A program made the translations under genes and the position numbers. A stretch of DNA of 34,975 nt from Candidatus Gastranaerophilales bacterium (GTDB lineage: Bacteria > Cyanobacteriota > Vampirovibrionia > Gastranaerophilales > Gastranaerophilaceae): positions 1 through 34,975 of the forward strand of contig CANQCO010000010.1 in NCBI GenBank assembly GCA_947589705.1, given 5' to 3'. Below, one piece after another: positions 17,453 through 26,760 of this stretch; position 1 is the first letter of the stretch; each line of letters begins with the position of its first letter. The notes under the pieces were generated by a model, which worked only from the letters and a program-made list of their open reading frames with translations, searched no databases and was not told the DNA's origin.

Positions 17453-19867
17453 TTAATCAATTTTTTTGAAAATTATAGTAGAATTACCTGAAATATTAAC
17501 GGGAATATTTTGGTTGCCATTACTTTCTATAATATTATTATTGGTATTTCCCGAACCTGAATACTTCTTGTCATCAGTATTTAATATTTCAATCCATTTG
17601 CCTTTAGGAAAAGTAATATAATATCCATATCCGTTGGTTTCAGGGTATTTGGTATCTCTAAAATTAGTAATTGTATAAATTTGATTACCCGATTCATTAT
17701 CGCAAGCAAGAGTTGAAATTACTTGAGAAAAAGGATGTTTTACTGTCTTATCAGGAACAATATATCCTTTAGATAATGCGGGATTTTCACGATTAATTTG
17801 ATTTAAATCTTCGATTAATTTTTTAAATCTGTTAATGTACATTCTTCCTTTCGGAGAATATTTAATTGCTCCCTGCTTCGAGTCATTAAGTGCAGATTTA
17901 TCAGTTTTGTAGCCTTTTTCAACATATAAGTAGTGTTCATCTTTGACAGATTGAAATTCTCTAAAGAATCTAAATGGAGTCAAATCTGCTTTTTCATCAC
18001 CCTGAAATACCATCTTGGGACCCGGTGTTGCGAATGTCCTTGCCATTGCCATTTTGACTTTTGAATAACTCTTTTCATACATTTTTTTTATTTGTTCGTA
18101 TGAAATTCTTGAATAGTTTTTAATTCCGAGAGGCTTAAGAATTTCAGTGTCAAAAGCATCATTAACAACTTTTTTCCATTTTCTTGAGGTAATATCTTCA
18201 GTGCTATATTTATCAAGTTCACCTGTTAAGAGTAAAATTGCAAGTTTTTCTGCTGTGAATTGGGCTTTTTGCAGCATGACTGTTCTTTTTGCATCTTCAA
18301 AAGATATATTTTTATTTTCGCTTAATTCTTTGGCTCTCAAATCATCTATTGGATTAAGCATAATATTATCATTTAAATGGAGCATAGGAACAAGTAATTT
18401 TGCAATTAATCTTGTACCTTCAAAGTTGCCAATTTCATCATGACTCATTATATATTTAACTCTATCTTGAGAACAATAAAGAGCTTTTTCAAAATCATCT
18501 AAATTAACACTTCCATATAGTGCATCATTTAATTGATGATAATAATTAAAATCCCATTCGCTGTTAAATCCAATGCGACCTAAAGAAGTATCAGATTCTG
18601 ATATTTTATTAATTGCATTAATGTGAATTGTTTCATTTTCCCCTTCACCGGATTCTGAAGCTAAAAGAGGATTAATGACTCTTTTATCATGTAATTCATC
18701 ATAATTCGTCCAATAATTTCCCCAATCATCAATGCTGACAGAAGTTCTGGCATCTTCAGCTATTAAAAAAGCATCGGGCTTGTGATAATTTAATTCTGCT
18801 GCTATTTGTTTCATTGTATAATCAGAGTTCATAAATTTAGTCATATCAAGTCTTAAACCGTCACAGTGATAATTATCAATCCAATTAAGAGCGGCATTAA
18901 CAATATAATCTCTTACATATTGTGAATTTTCACCTTCAAAATTGAAGGATTCTCCAAAACAGTTATTTCCTCCGATATAAGGACCGGTACGTAAAAGTGA
19001 AGCACCATCAGGACCTAAATGATTTGGTACCATGTCCATTATTACATTTAATCCGATATTGTGGGCATAATCAATTAATTTTTTTAATCCGTCAGGTCCG
19101 CCAAGATGTTCAGATGGCGCAAATTTATCAACTCCGTCATATCCCCAGTTAAATGAATAGGTGTTTTCTACAGGCATAATTTCTATAGTGTTAAATCCTA
19201 TAGTCGGAAGTTGTTTTATAACATTTTTTGCTGATTCAAATGTTCCTTTACGGCTTAATGAAGCGATATTTAATTCATATATTCTTGCAGCATTGACGGG
19301 GGTTAATTGATTTGTATTATCTGCTTTTCTTGATATTCTGTTTTTATTGTTTTTATACCAATTATCATCATTCCATTTATATAGAGAATGATCGTATAAA
19401 ACTGATTCATCCAATAATTTAAACTGTCTGAAAGAGTATGGGTCTTTTACTCTGTCTATATCACCATTGCCTTTATACAGTGTATAAAAATATCTGTCCC
19501 CGTGGCTTGCTTCTTCTTTTGGAATTTTATTTTTTGTTTCAAAAATTCCATTTCCTTTATTTTCTAATTCATATTCTTTTTTTGTTTTACCGTTATTTTT
19601 TATTATTGTTACGGTAACTTTTTTTGTATCAGGATATGTTAAAATTTTAAATGATACATCTTTTGTGTCAGGTGAAATTACAGCTCCCCAGCTTTTATGT
19701 TCTTTGTAACTTCTGCCAAAAGTTATTGGCTTATAATAAATATTTGGAATTTGATTAATTGGATTTTTTTTATTGTTTGAAGAAAGGTCAAACTTTACGC
19801 TTGTATTTTTGTTAGTTTGATTTATGGCAATTATATTTTGATAAGGATTGATTTTATTAATTGTCAT
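17453..19867 (-). CDS. GH13 alpha-amylase-family enzyme (branching enzyme / trehalohydrolase-like) with N-terminal CBM48-like domain
   Basis: GH13 motifs: VIMDMVPNHLG, DGLRLDMTKFM (nucleophile Asp), FLIAEDA (acid/base Glu), IMSHDEIGNFEGTR (His-Asp). N-terminal SWGAVISPDTKDVSFKILTYPDTKKVTVTII. Track start 19879 is TTG abutting the SD; ATG at 19867 (MTINKINP) preferred. Confidence 0.88.
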   Translation of the reverse strand: MTINKINPYQNIIAINQTNKNTSVKFDLSSNNKKNPINQIPNIYYKPITFGRSYKEHKSWGAVISPDTKDVSFKILTYPDTKKVTVTIIKNNGKTKKEYELENKGNGIFETKNKIPKEEASHGDRYFYTLYKGNGDIDRVKDPYSFRQFKLLDESVLYDHSLYKWNDDNWYKNNKNRISRKADNTNQLTPVNAARIYELNIASLSRKGTFESAKNVIKQLPTIGFNTIEIMPVENTYSFNWGYDGVDKFAPSEHLGGPDGLKKLIDYAHNIGLNVIMDMVPNHLGPDGASLLRTGPYIGGNNCFGESFNFEGENSQYVRDYIVNAALNWIDNYHCDGLRLDMTKFMNSDYTMKQIAAELNYHKPDAFLIAEDARTSVSIDDWGNYWTNYDELHDKRVINPLLASESGEGENETIHINAINKISESDTSLGRIGFNSEWDFNYYHQLNDALYGSVNLDDFEKALYCSQDRVKYIMSHDEIGNFEGTRLIAKLLVPMLHLNDNIMLNPIDDLRAKELSENKNISFEDAKRTVMLQKAQFTAEKLAILLLTGELDKYSTEDITSRKWKKVVNDAFDTEILKPLGIKNYSRISYEQIKKMYEKSYSKVKMAMARTFATPGPKMVFQGDEKADLTPFRFFREFQSVKDEHYLYVEKGYKTDKSALNDSKQGAIKYSPKGRMYINRFKKLIEDLNQINRENPALSKGYIVPDKTVKHPFSQVISTLACDNESGNQIYTITNFRDTKYPETNGYGYYITFPKGKWIEILNTDDKKYSGSGNTNNNIIESNGNQNIPVNISGNSTIIFKKID

Positions 19868-19887
19868 ATTTATAAACAACCTTTCTA

Positions 19888-20148
19888 TTATGCTGTAGTT
19901 GAAAAAACAGTATGTGATTTTTTAGACATTATATCTTTATCATTTGGGGTAATTGATAAAAGGAATTTAGAGGCTTTATATTCAAATTCGCTGATTTCTC
20001 CTGATTTGTATTTATTTTCAATTTCTTCTAATTTCTTTGCACGCTGAATTTCATCTTTTACAATTTTTCTTGTAGAATTTTCATTTTTACCTAGATTATT
20101 TGAAGTTGAGTATTTGTTATCAATAGGTGAAACTGCAGTTGTTGACAT
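19888..20148 (-). CDS. Hypothetical small helical protein, 86 aa
   Basis: Complete ORF; AAGGAAAT upstream of ATG on - strand; charged helix KIVKDEIQRAKKLEEIENKYKSGEISEFEYKASKFLL. Confidence 0.65.
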   Translation of the reverse strand: MSTTAVSPIDNKYSTSNNLGKNENSTRKIVKDEIQRAKKLEEIENKYKSGEISEFEYKASKFLLSITPNDKDIMSKKSHTVFSTTA

Positions 20149-20243
20149 AAATTAATTTCCTTATTTATTACCCCTTTACTAATGCTTATATAAAACACGT
20201 GAAAGTCAAAAATTGACATAAAAGTAAGAAATGTAAAGAAAAT

Positions 20244-22109
20244 TTATAAATTACCTACTTGATTTCGACCGTTTTCTTTTGCTTTATAAAGGCATTTATC
20301 TGCATATTCTATAATTTCCGAAGGTGTTTTGCCATTATCAGGGTATGTAGCTACGCCAAGACTAATTGTAATATTAACTTCCAAATCCGGATTAAGAGCA
20401 TATTTTTTTGATGCTATAGAGGTGCATATATCTTCAGCTATTTTAACTGCATCTTTATGATTCGTATTATTAAGCAGAATTGTCATCTCTTCACCTCCGT
20501 ATCTGCATACAAAGTCATTATTTCTAACACACGATTTTAGAGTTCTGGCAACATGTTTCAATACGGCATCACCTGCTTGGTGTCCGTATTTGTCATTAAA
20601 TTTTTTGAAAAAATCTATGTCTATTATTATGAGTGAGAATGGTATTTTCGTTTTATCCGATATAATAATATTTTTTCTTATTTGTTCCTGAAAAAATCTG
20701 TGGTTATACAATTCAGTTAAACCGTCAGTTGTTGCTAGTTTATATGTATATTCAAAATCTCTGGATTTAAAGAAATATTTAATTATATAAGCTACTATAA
20801 ATATTAATATAGCAAGGATAACAGGTATTGCTACCCATATCCAAACATAAAATTTTTCCATAACAAAAATTGAAAAATATAAATACAGCATTATGAAACA
20901 GGAAAATAATATTACTGATATTGATACCGAGCGGATTTTAAATACTGTATATGCGGCTGATAATGCAAGTATTATACTAATTAAAATATTATATTTTAAA
21001 GATGCTTTATGGATTAAATTATTATCTAATATATTATTTAGCAGAGTAGCATGAATCTCGACGCCGGGTAAATATTTGCTTGTCGGAACCGTTTTAATAT
21101 CAGATAAAGAGAATACATTTGTTCCTATATATACAATTTTATCTTTAAAGAAGTCTTTAGGCAGTAATTCTTTTTCGCCTTTATTTTTAGCTTCCAGTGA
21201 TTTTAAAACCTGCCAAAAAGAAACGTATTTAAAAGTATCGGCAATTAACCCTGAATCTCCATACCAATTTAAAATGGTTTGAGCATCATTCATTAAAGGA
21301 ATCTTTCTGCTGCCTAATATCAGATTATTATTCTTATCTATTATAAGATTTTTAATTCCTGCATTTTCATATTTATTTAAATAATCAATTGCTAATTTAA
21401 CGGTTAAATAAAGGTAGTAATTATCCTCAATTTCTTGTGTACTGTTTTTTTGATATTTAGGATAATTAATAATAATAGGAACAGTCCTGATAAAACCGTC
21501 ATCAGATTTTGGTGTATTTATATGTCCGATATTATCGGTAGCTTCTATTAGTTCAGGAATAATCATCCTGCAATTAGTAAATTTTAAAGGTTTAATTTTG
21601 GATTTATCGAAATTTATTTCTGAATTTAATTTCTTACCAATTAAAGGCGGCATTCTTAAATCAAATGAATAATCGTCAAAATTTATTGCAGTATAGGTAT
21701 TATTATACTTTTTAAAAACTTTGATAAATTTTTCATCGCTTTTGGGTATTCTGTTAAGTGTTTTTATAAACAATAAGTCGAAAGCAACGTATTTGGGGTT
21801 TTGAGCTTGTATATAATTCAGTAAATCTGCATATACGCTTCTCGGGATGGGCCAATCGCCGTATTTATCTATTAAATATTCATAAGAAGGATCATCGACC
21901 GTAACAATTACAATATCTTTGTTTGCTTTTTTGTTTTTTGAAATAATGTTTTGCCTTATATCAAAAGTTTTATTTTCAGTTATATTGATAATATTTTTTG
22001 TTTCTTCTTTAGGAATAATTATAAAAAAGGCAAAAATTAATATAAACAATAATATGGAAAAGAAAATATCATATCTGTGCCTGTATAAAAGATTAATAAA
22101 ATTATTCAT
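20244..22109 (-). CDS. CHASE2 sensor - transmembrane - GGDEF diguanylate cyclase
   Basis: CHASE2 motifs (DIVIVTVDDPSYEYLIDKYGDWPIPRSVYADLL; KDKIVYIGTNVFSLSDIKTVPTSKYLPGVEIHATLLNNIL), three TM segments, GGDEF domain TDGLTELYNHRFFQEQI...RNNDFVCRYGGEEMTILL with RxxD I-site. Confidence 0.93.
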   Translation of the reverse strand: MNNFINLLYRHRYDIFFSILLFILIFAFFIIIPKEETKNIINITENKTFDIRQNIISKNKKANKDIVIVTVDDPSYEYLIDKYGDWPIPRSVYADLLNYIQAQNPKYVAFDLLFIKTLNRIPKSDEKFIKVFKKYNNTYTAINFDDYSFDLRMPPLIGKKLNSEINFDKSKIKPLKFTNCRMIIPELIEATDNIGHINTPKSDDGFIRTVPIIINYPKYQKNSTQEIEDNYYLYLTVKLAIDYLNKYENAGIKNLIIDKNNNLILGSRKIPLMNDAQTILNWYGDSGLIADTFKYVSFWQVLKSLEAKNKGEKELLPKDFFKDKIVYIGTNVFSLSDIKTVPTSKYLPGVEIHATLLNNILDNNLIHKASLKYNILISIILALSAAYTVFKIRSVSISVILFSCFIMLYLYFSIFVMEKFYVWIWVAIPVILAILIFIVAYIIKYFFKSRDFEYTYKLATTDGLTELYNHRFFQEQIRKNIIISDKTKIPFSLIIIDIDFFKKFNDKYGHQAGDAVLKHVARTLKSCVRNNDFVCRYGGEEMTILLNNTNHKDAVKIAEDICTSIASKKYALNPDLEVNITISLGVATYPDNGKTPSEIIEYADKCLYKAKENGRNQVGNL

Positions 22110-22148
22110 ATAATATCCTCATCATGAATAATATTTATTATCGGTTAA

Positions 22149-22259
22149 TTAAGATTTTTTTTCAATTTCTTCTATATTTTTAATAAATAATTCCGCTAAT
22201 TCTAAAATTTCATCAGGATTAGTCAGGAATCTTAAAATACAACATTCGTTTAAATTCAT
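22149..22259 (-). CDS. Putative 36-aa small protein MNLNECCILRFLTNPDEILELAELFIKNIEEIEKKS
   Basis: ATG at 22259 preceded by GGAAGG SD on - strand; ends 39 nt upstream of the CHASE2-GGDEF gene on the same strand. Below track cutoff. Confidence 0.5.
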   Translation of the reverse strand: MNLNECCILRFLTNPDEILELAELFIKNIEEIEKKS

Positions 22260-22537
22260 AAATCCTTCCAAGTAACTTTATTTAAATACTAACATTTTTA
22301 GATAAATAAACATCGGCTTACAAGATGACAATTATAAAAAACGAGATAGTTTAAACAGAGGAAAAAAATAATAATTCAAATTATGCCCTTGAGTGAAATA
22401 GTCCATAATAATCAACAAAAAAGGCAATGAATAGGGAGGCTCTAACATATCATAATTCAAAGATAAGAAATAAATATAAAAATGATTTATAAGAGAAATG
22501 ATTGCCTGTAACATTTCTTGATTAACAAGGAGGAAAA

Positions 22538-24559
22538 ATGAAATTAAACAAAATGACACTTGCCGCCGTAGTAACAATCGGTGTATTAGCGGGTACAAAT
22601 GCAGGTTTTACACAAGAAACAGCAACTGAAATATCAAATGAGCTTTTAGCAGCATGCCCATTGTCTGGATGTTCTTCTCCTGTGACACCACAAACAGCAA
22701 CATGTCCTAAATGTCATAAAGATATAGATAGTTGTAGTTGTCAAAAGAAAGCTGCTTGTGACCCTTGTGAAAAAAAGAAAAAGAGCTGTGATACATGTAA
22801 ACCCCTAGCGGATGATTGTAATCCTTGTCCGCCGTTAGCACAATGTCCGGTGCCTTCAACACCTACATGTGCAGTATGTCCTCAGCCTTCAAATGCTAAA
22901 AAATTCCAGCAGCAGGTATATGCTTATCCTAATGCGATATACGGAAATAATCAAGTTGTTGGAGAAAGAAATAATGCTTTATATTTAGGTGACGATTCAA
23001 TGCCGGGATTTTCAGGTGTTCCTGTAGCTGAATCTTGCCCTCAAACTCCGTCTTGCGGATGTCAAGATGGCAGTATGACAGGTGCAGCAGCTCCAATCCC
23101 TTGTCTTGATAATACACCAATGGGAATGGGAATACCCGTAGATAATAATAATTCAAATTGCGGATGTCCCGTTCAAATTCATACAAACACAAGTATGGAT
23201 GTAACAAAAAAGACAATAACCCCTTTTGAATATTCTGCAGTAACAGGTGCGGCAGCTCCTATTGTCAGCGCTTTTGAAGATGTGCCTGACGGTTATTGGG
23301 CAAGCTGTGATATCAATGTATTAACTGATAACAATGTTATTGCAGGTTATCCGGACAGAACTTTTAAACCTAATTTACCTATATCAAGAGCTGAAATGGC
23401 TACTTTAGTTGTTAAAGGCTTTAATTTAAACGATTCAACATCTTATGATTCACATCTGTTTAAGGATGTTCCTCAATCACACTGGGCAAACAGAACAATT
23501 GCCAAAGCTGTTGAAAACGGTCTTATGAGCGGTTATCCGAATAATACATTTAAACCTAATCAACCTATAACAAGAGCGGAAGCATTCTCTATCATGGCTA
23601 AAGGTATTAATTGTCCTATGGATGAATGTAAAGCTGATGAAGTATTAAGCCAATACAGTGACGGTAATACAGTACCGAATTGGGCAAAAGTTCCCGTTGC
23701 AAAAGTTCTTGAAACCGGAGGTTTGGCTGAATTCCCTTCACCTGATACAATTGCTCCAAACAAAGATGCAAGCCGTGCTGAAATTGCTTCTATGTTAGAA
23801 AGTGTAAGAGTATCTTTAGGCTATAGTAAAGACGATAAAGTAACTTCAGCTGATTGCGGATGCTCACCTAAAAAAGCTTTCTATCATAGTGAAGAAGTAG
23901 TTAAAATCCCTACACTTCAATTATCTTTCAATGATGAAATAAGTGCAAAATCAGCTAATGTAGGTGACAGATTTGCAGCGACTACAATAGATGCCGTAAC
24001 TATTGACGGTGTTGAATACCCTGCAGGTTCAAGAGTAGACGGTAAAGTTCTTGAAGTTGTAAGACCTACAAAACATTGCCAAGGTGCTTTGAAACTTTCA
24101 TTTAACACAATAAAATTCGGTAAATGTAAAGCTCAACTTCCAAACCAAATATTAACTGCACAGGTTAATAAAGTTAAAAAACCAAACCCTGTTGCTCGTT
24201 TAATAGAATTCCCATTTACATGGACGGGCGGACTTTTGGGTAACGTAGGAAGAACAGTCGGTGGTGCTATCGTTAGCGCAAGTAATGCAGTAGAACAAAC
24301 TGTAAGCGGTATCGGTGTTGGTACCGGCGAAATATTCCAAGGTCAATTTAAAGCTGCCGGCAGAAGTTATGTTGATGTTGGTAAAGCTATCGTTAAAGCG
24401 CCTATTGATGTAACAAGAACTGCTTTATCAGGTACTATGGGATTATTCCAATATACCGGCGATGAGATTTCTTATTTGATTGATCCTAACGGTATGAGAG
24501 TTTCATCTGTTAACCCGAAAGAAAATGTTACTATTGCTTTTGGTTGCAGTGAACAATAA
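22538..24559 (+). CDS. Exported Cys-rich SLH-domain protein (cyanobacterial-type envelope protein)
   Basis: Strong SD AAGGAGG; signal peptide MKLNKMTLAAVVTIGVLAGTNAGF; Cys-rich region; SLH repeats FEDVPDGYWASCDINVLTDNNVIAGYPDRTFKPNLPISRAEMATLV and FKDVPQSHWANRTIAKAVENGLMSGYPNNTFKPNQPITRAEAFSIM plus a third. Confidence 0.92.
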   Translation: MKLNKMTLAAVVTIGVLAGTNAGFTQETATEISNELLAACPLSGCSSPVTPQTATCPKCHKDIDSCSCQKKAACDPCEKKKKSCDTCKPLADDCNPCPPLAQCPVPSTPTCAVCPQPSNAKKFQQQVYAYPNAIYGNNQVVGERNNALYLGDDSMPGFSGVPVAESCPQTPSCGCQDGSMTGAAAPIPCLDNTPMGMGIPVDNNNSNCGCPVQIHTNTSMDVTKKTITPFEYSAVTGAAAPIVSAFEDVPDGYWASCDINVLTDNNVIAGYPDRTFKPNLPISRAEMATLVVKGFNLNDSTSYDSHLFKDVPQSHWANRTIAKAVENGLMSGYPNNTFKPNQPITRAEAFSIMAKGINCPMDECKADEVLSQYSDGNTVPNWAKVPVAKVLETGGLAEFPSPDTIAPNKDASRAEIASMLESVRVSLGYSKDDKVTSADCGCSPKKAFYHSEEVVKIPTLQLSFNDEISAKSANVGDRFAATTIDAVTIDGVEYPAGSRVDGKVLEVVRPTKHCQGALKLSFNTIKFGKCKAQLPNQILTAQVNKVKKPNPVARLIEFPFTWTGGLLGNVGRTVGGAIVSASNAVEQTVSGIGVGTGEIFQGQFKAAGRSYVDVGKAIVKAPIDVTRTALSGTMGLFQYTGDEISYLIDPNGMRVSSVNPKENVTIAFGCSEQ

Positions 24560-24579
24560 TTAAATCATTTTGATTTAGG

Positions 24580-24609
24580 AAAAAGGCTTCTTATAAAGAA
24601 GTCTTTTTT
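24580..24609 (+). terminator. Intrinsic terminator after SLH protein
   Basis: AAAAAGGCTTCTT-ATA-AAGAAGTCTTTTTT hairpin (one G-U pair) with T-run. Confidence 0.75.
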
Positions 24610-24675
24610 CTTTAGATTTACAATATAAGGTATATATTGTAAGATATTTTTATATTAGATTTAAGAAATTATTAT

Positions 24676-25194
24676 ATGGCAGATAATCTTGAAAAAATTA
24701 ATTGTCCTGCATGCGGCAGAGTAATGAAAAAAATATTTTTACCTCAAGTTGGTGTAAATATTGATATTTGTGCTGACGGGTGTGGTGGTTTATTTTTTGA
24801 TAATAAAGAATGTGAAAAGGTTAATGAACAAAGTGAAGATGTATCTAAAATTATTGAAATCCTTAAAGATAAAAAATTTAAAAAAACTGATGAAACAGAA
24901 ATAAGAATTTGCCCTGTATGTGGAAATAATATGGTTAAAAATTTTGCAAGTCCAAAACGTCAAGTTGTGGTTGATGATTGTTATATTTGTGGTGGAAAAT
25001 TTTTAGATTATGGCGAACTTGAAAAAATTAGAGCTGAATATAATTCTAATGTTGGAAAAGTGATTAATGGAGAAGAAAATTCTTATAATAAATATATTTA
25101 TCAAAATTCTGAACTCGATCCGGAATTTGATGCAAGCTATAAGAAAGTTTTAACATTTATATATATTGTGGAACGTATATTAAGTCTGATGTAA
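24676..25194 (+). CDS. TFIIB-type double zinc-ribbon protein, copy 1
   Basis: NCPACGRVMKK...CADGCGGLFFDNKE and ICPVCGNNMVKNF...DDCYICGGKFLDYGELEKIR. Confidence 0.82.
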   Translation: MADNLEKINCPACGRVMKKIFLPQVGVNIDICADGCGGLFFDNKECEKVNEQSEDVSKIIEILKDKKFKKTDETEIRICPVCGNNMVKNFASPKRQVVVDDCYICGGKFLDYGELEKIRAEYNSNVGKVINGEENSYNKYIYQNSELDPEFDASYKKVLTFIYIVERILSLM

Positions 25195-25223
25195 ATTTGT
25201 ATAAATATATAAGGAGTAATTAT

Positions 25224-25823
25224 ATGGCAGATAATCTTGAAAAAATTAATTGTCCTGCCTGCGGCAGTGTGATGAAAAAAATATATATACCTGAGACTTC
25301 TATTAATATTGATGTTTGTGTAGATGGGTGCGGAGGACTATTTTTTGATAACAGAGAATATGAAAAAATTGATGAATTTCATGATGATATAACTCCTATT
25401 ATTGAAGCACTTAAGGATAAAAAATTTAAAAAAACTAACGAAGATGAAATAAGAATTTGTCCTGTTTGTGGTAGTAATATGGTTAAAAATTTTGCAAGTG
25501 CAAAACGTCAAATTCAAGTCGATGATTGCTATAATTGCGGAGGAAAATTTTTGGATTATGGTGAACTCGAAAAAATTAGAGCTGAATATAACTCCTATGT
25601 CGAAAAAACGACTGCCGGATTAAAGGATTTCTATTTACAATATGCTAATCAAAATGTAGAAATTGATTCAAAAGAAAGATTTTACAAGGAAATCGGTTCA
25701 ATAGAATCTGAAGAGATTAAATATATGGAAAATATAAATAATCGATTATATCAAAACTCTTTGCCTTATCATAGAAGATTATATTATAAAAATTTTATCA
25801 GATTTATTAAGGATTTCTTGTAA
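25224..25823 (+). CDS. TFIIB-type double zinc-ribbon protein, copy 2 (tandem paralog)
   Basis: AAGGAG before ATG at 25224 (MADNLEKINCPACGSVMKK); track start 25197 adds an unsupported 9-aa extension. Confidence 0.82.
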   Translation: MADNLEKINCPACGSVMKKIYIPETSINIDVCVDGCGGLFFDNREYEKIDEFHDDITPIIEALKDKKFKKTNEDEIRICPVCGSNMVKNFASAKRQIQVDDCYNCGGKFLDYGELEKIRAEYNSYVEKTTAGLKDFYLQYANQNVEIDSKERFYKEIGSIESEEIKYMENINNRLYQNSLPYHRRLYYKNFIRFIKDFL

Positions 25824-25931
25824 ATAATATATAATGTTTAAGTTTTACTTCGTTATACGTATAAGTTCAGTTATAACCACTCAAGAATAGTACTTTTGTC
25901 TTATTCCCTTTTGTTACTGGACATAATAAAA

Positions 25932-25956
25932 AAGAAGTCCGTTTATAGGACTTCTT
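25932..25956 (-). terminator. Intrinsic terminator for yebC
   Basis: AAGAAGTCC-GTTTATA-GGACTTCTT with A-run on + side (T-run on - strand). Confidence 0.75.
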
Positions 25957-26707
25957 AAATATCTATTTTCTCCATCAGTTCATCAGATATGTCAAAATTT
26001 GAATAAACGTTTTGAATATCATCATGTTCTTCAAGTTTTTCCATTAATCTCAAAATATTAGTTGCAATTTTTTCATCTGTTACTTCTATTGAGTTTTCAG
26101 CTATTCTTGTTAATTGAGCGGATTTACCTTTGAACCCGTTTTTTTCTAAAGTTTCAACGCAGACTTGGAAATCTTCAGGTGTCGTTATAACTTTATATAC
26201 ATCGTCTTCATCAAGTACATCTTGCGCATTAGCTTCAATAGCGGCTTCAAAAAGTTTATCAAAATTAGTTGTTTCTTTATCAAATTCAATAGAACCGACT
26301 TGTTTAAACATCCAGCCAACACATCCTGTTTCACCTAAGTTACCGCCGAATTTTGAGAAAAAGCTTCTTATATCGCCTGCCGTACGATTGCGGTTATCTG
26401 TCATTGCTTCAATAAATATTGCGCTGCCTCCTGCACCGTAGCCTTCATAGGTTAATTCTTCCATATTATCGGCACCGGATGAGCCCGCTCCTTTTTCTAT
26501 AGCTCTTTTAATATTGTCATTAGGAAGTCCTGCGGCTTTTGCTCTATCTATTGCAGTTCTTAAACGGAAGTTACCCGATGGGTCTGCTCCTCCCATTTTT
26601 GCTGCTACTATTATTTCTCTTGAAAACTTTTGAAATGTTACCCCTCTTGCCGCATCTACTGCTGCTTTTTTATGTTTTATTGTTGACCACTTTGAGTGTC
26701 CCGACAT
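25955..26707 (-). CDS. yebC: YebC/PmpR (TACO1) family regulatory protein
   Basis: MSGHSKWSTIKHKKAAVDAARGVTFQKFSREIIVAAKMGGADPSGNFRLRTAIDRAKAAGLPNDNIKRAIEKGAG. Confidence 0.97.
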   Translation of the reverse strand: MSGHSKWSTIKHKKAAVDAARGVTFQKFSREIIVAAKMGGADPSGNFRLRTAIDRAKAAGLPNDNIKRAIEKGAGSSGADNMEELTYEGYGAGGSAIFIEAMTDNRNRTAGDIRSFFSKFGGNLGETGCVGWMFKQVGSIEFDKETTNFDKLFEAAIEANAQDVLDEDDVYKVITTPEDFQVCVETLEKNGFKGKSAQLTRIAENSIEVTDEKIATNILRLMEKLEEHDDIQNVYSNFDISDELMEKIDI

Positions 26708-26760
26708 ATATTATTCCTTTCTTGTATTGTTATATTTTTCTTTTATTGTAATATAAAGTT

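Noticed and set aside
22929-23216. 95-aa minus-strand ORF in the SLH gene
   Set aside because: Antisense shadow of the Cys-rich/SLH coding sequence.
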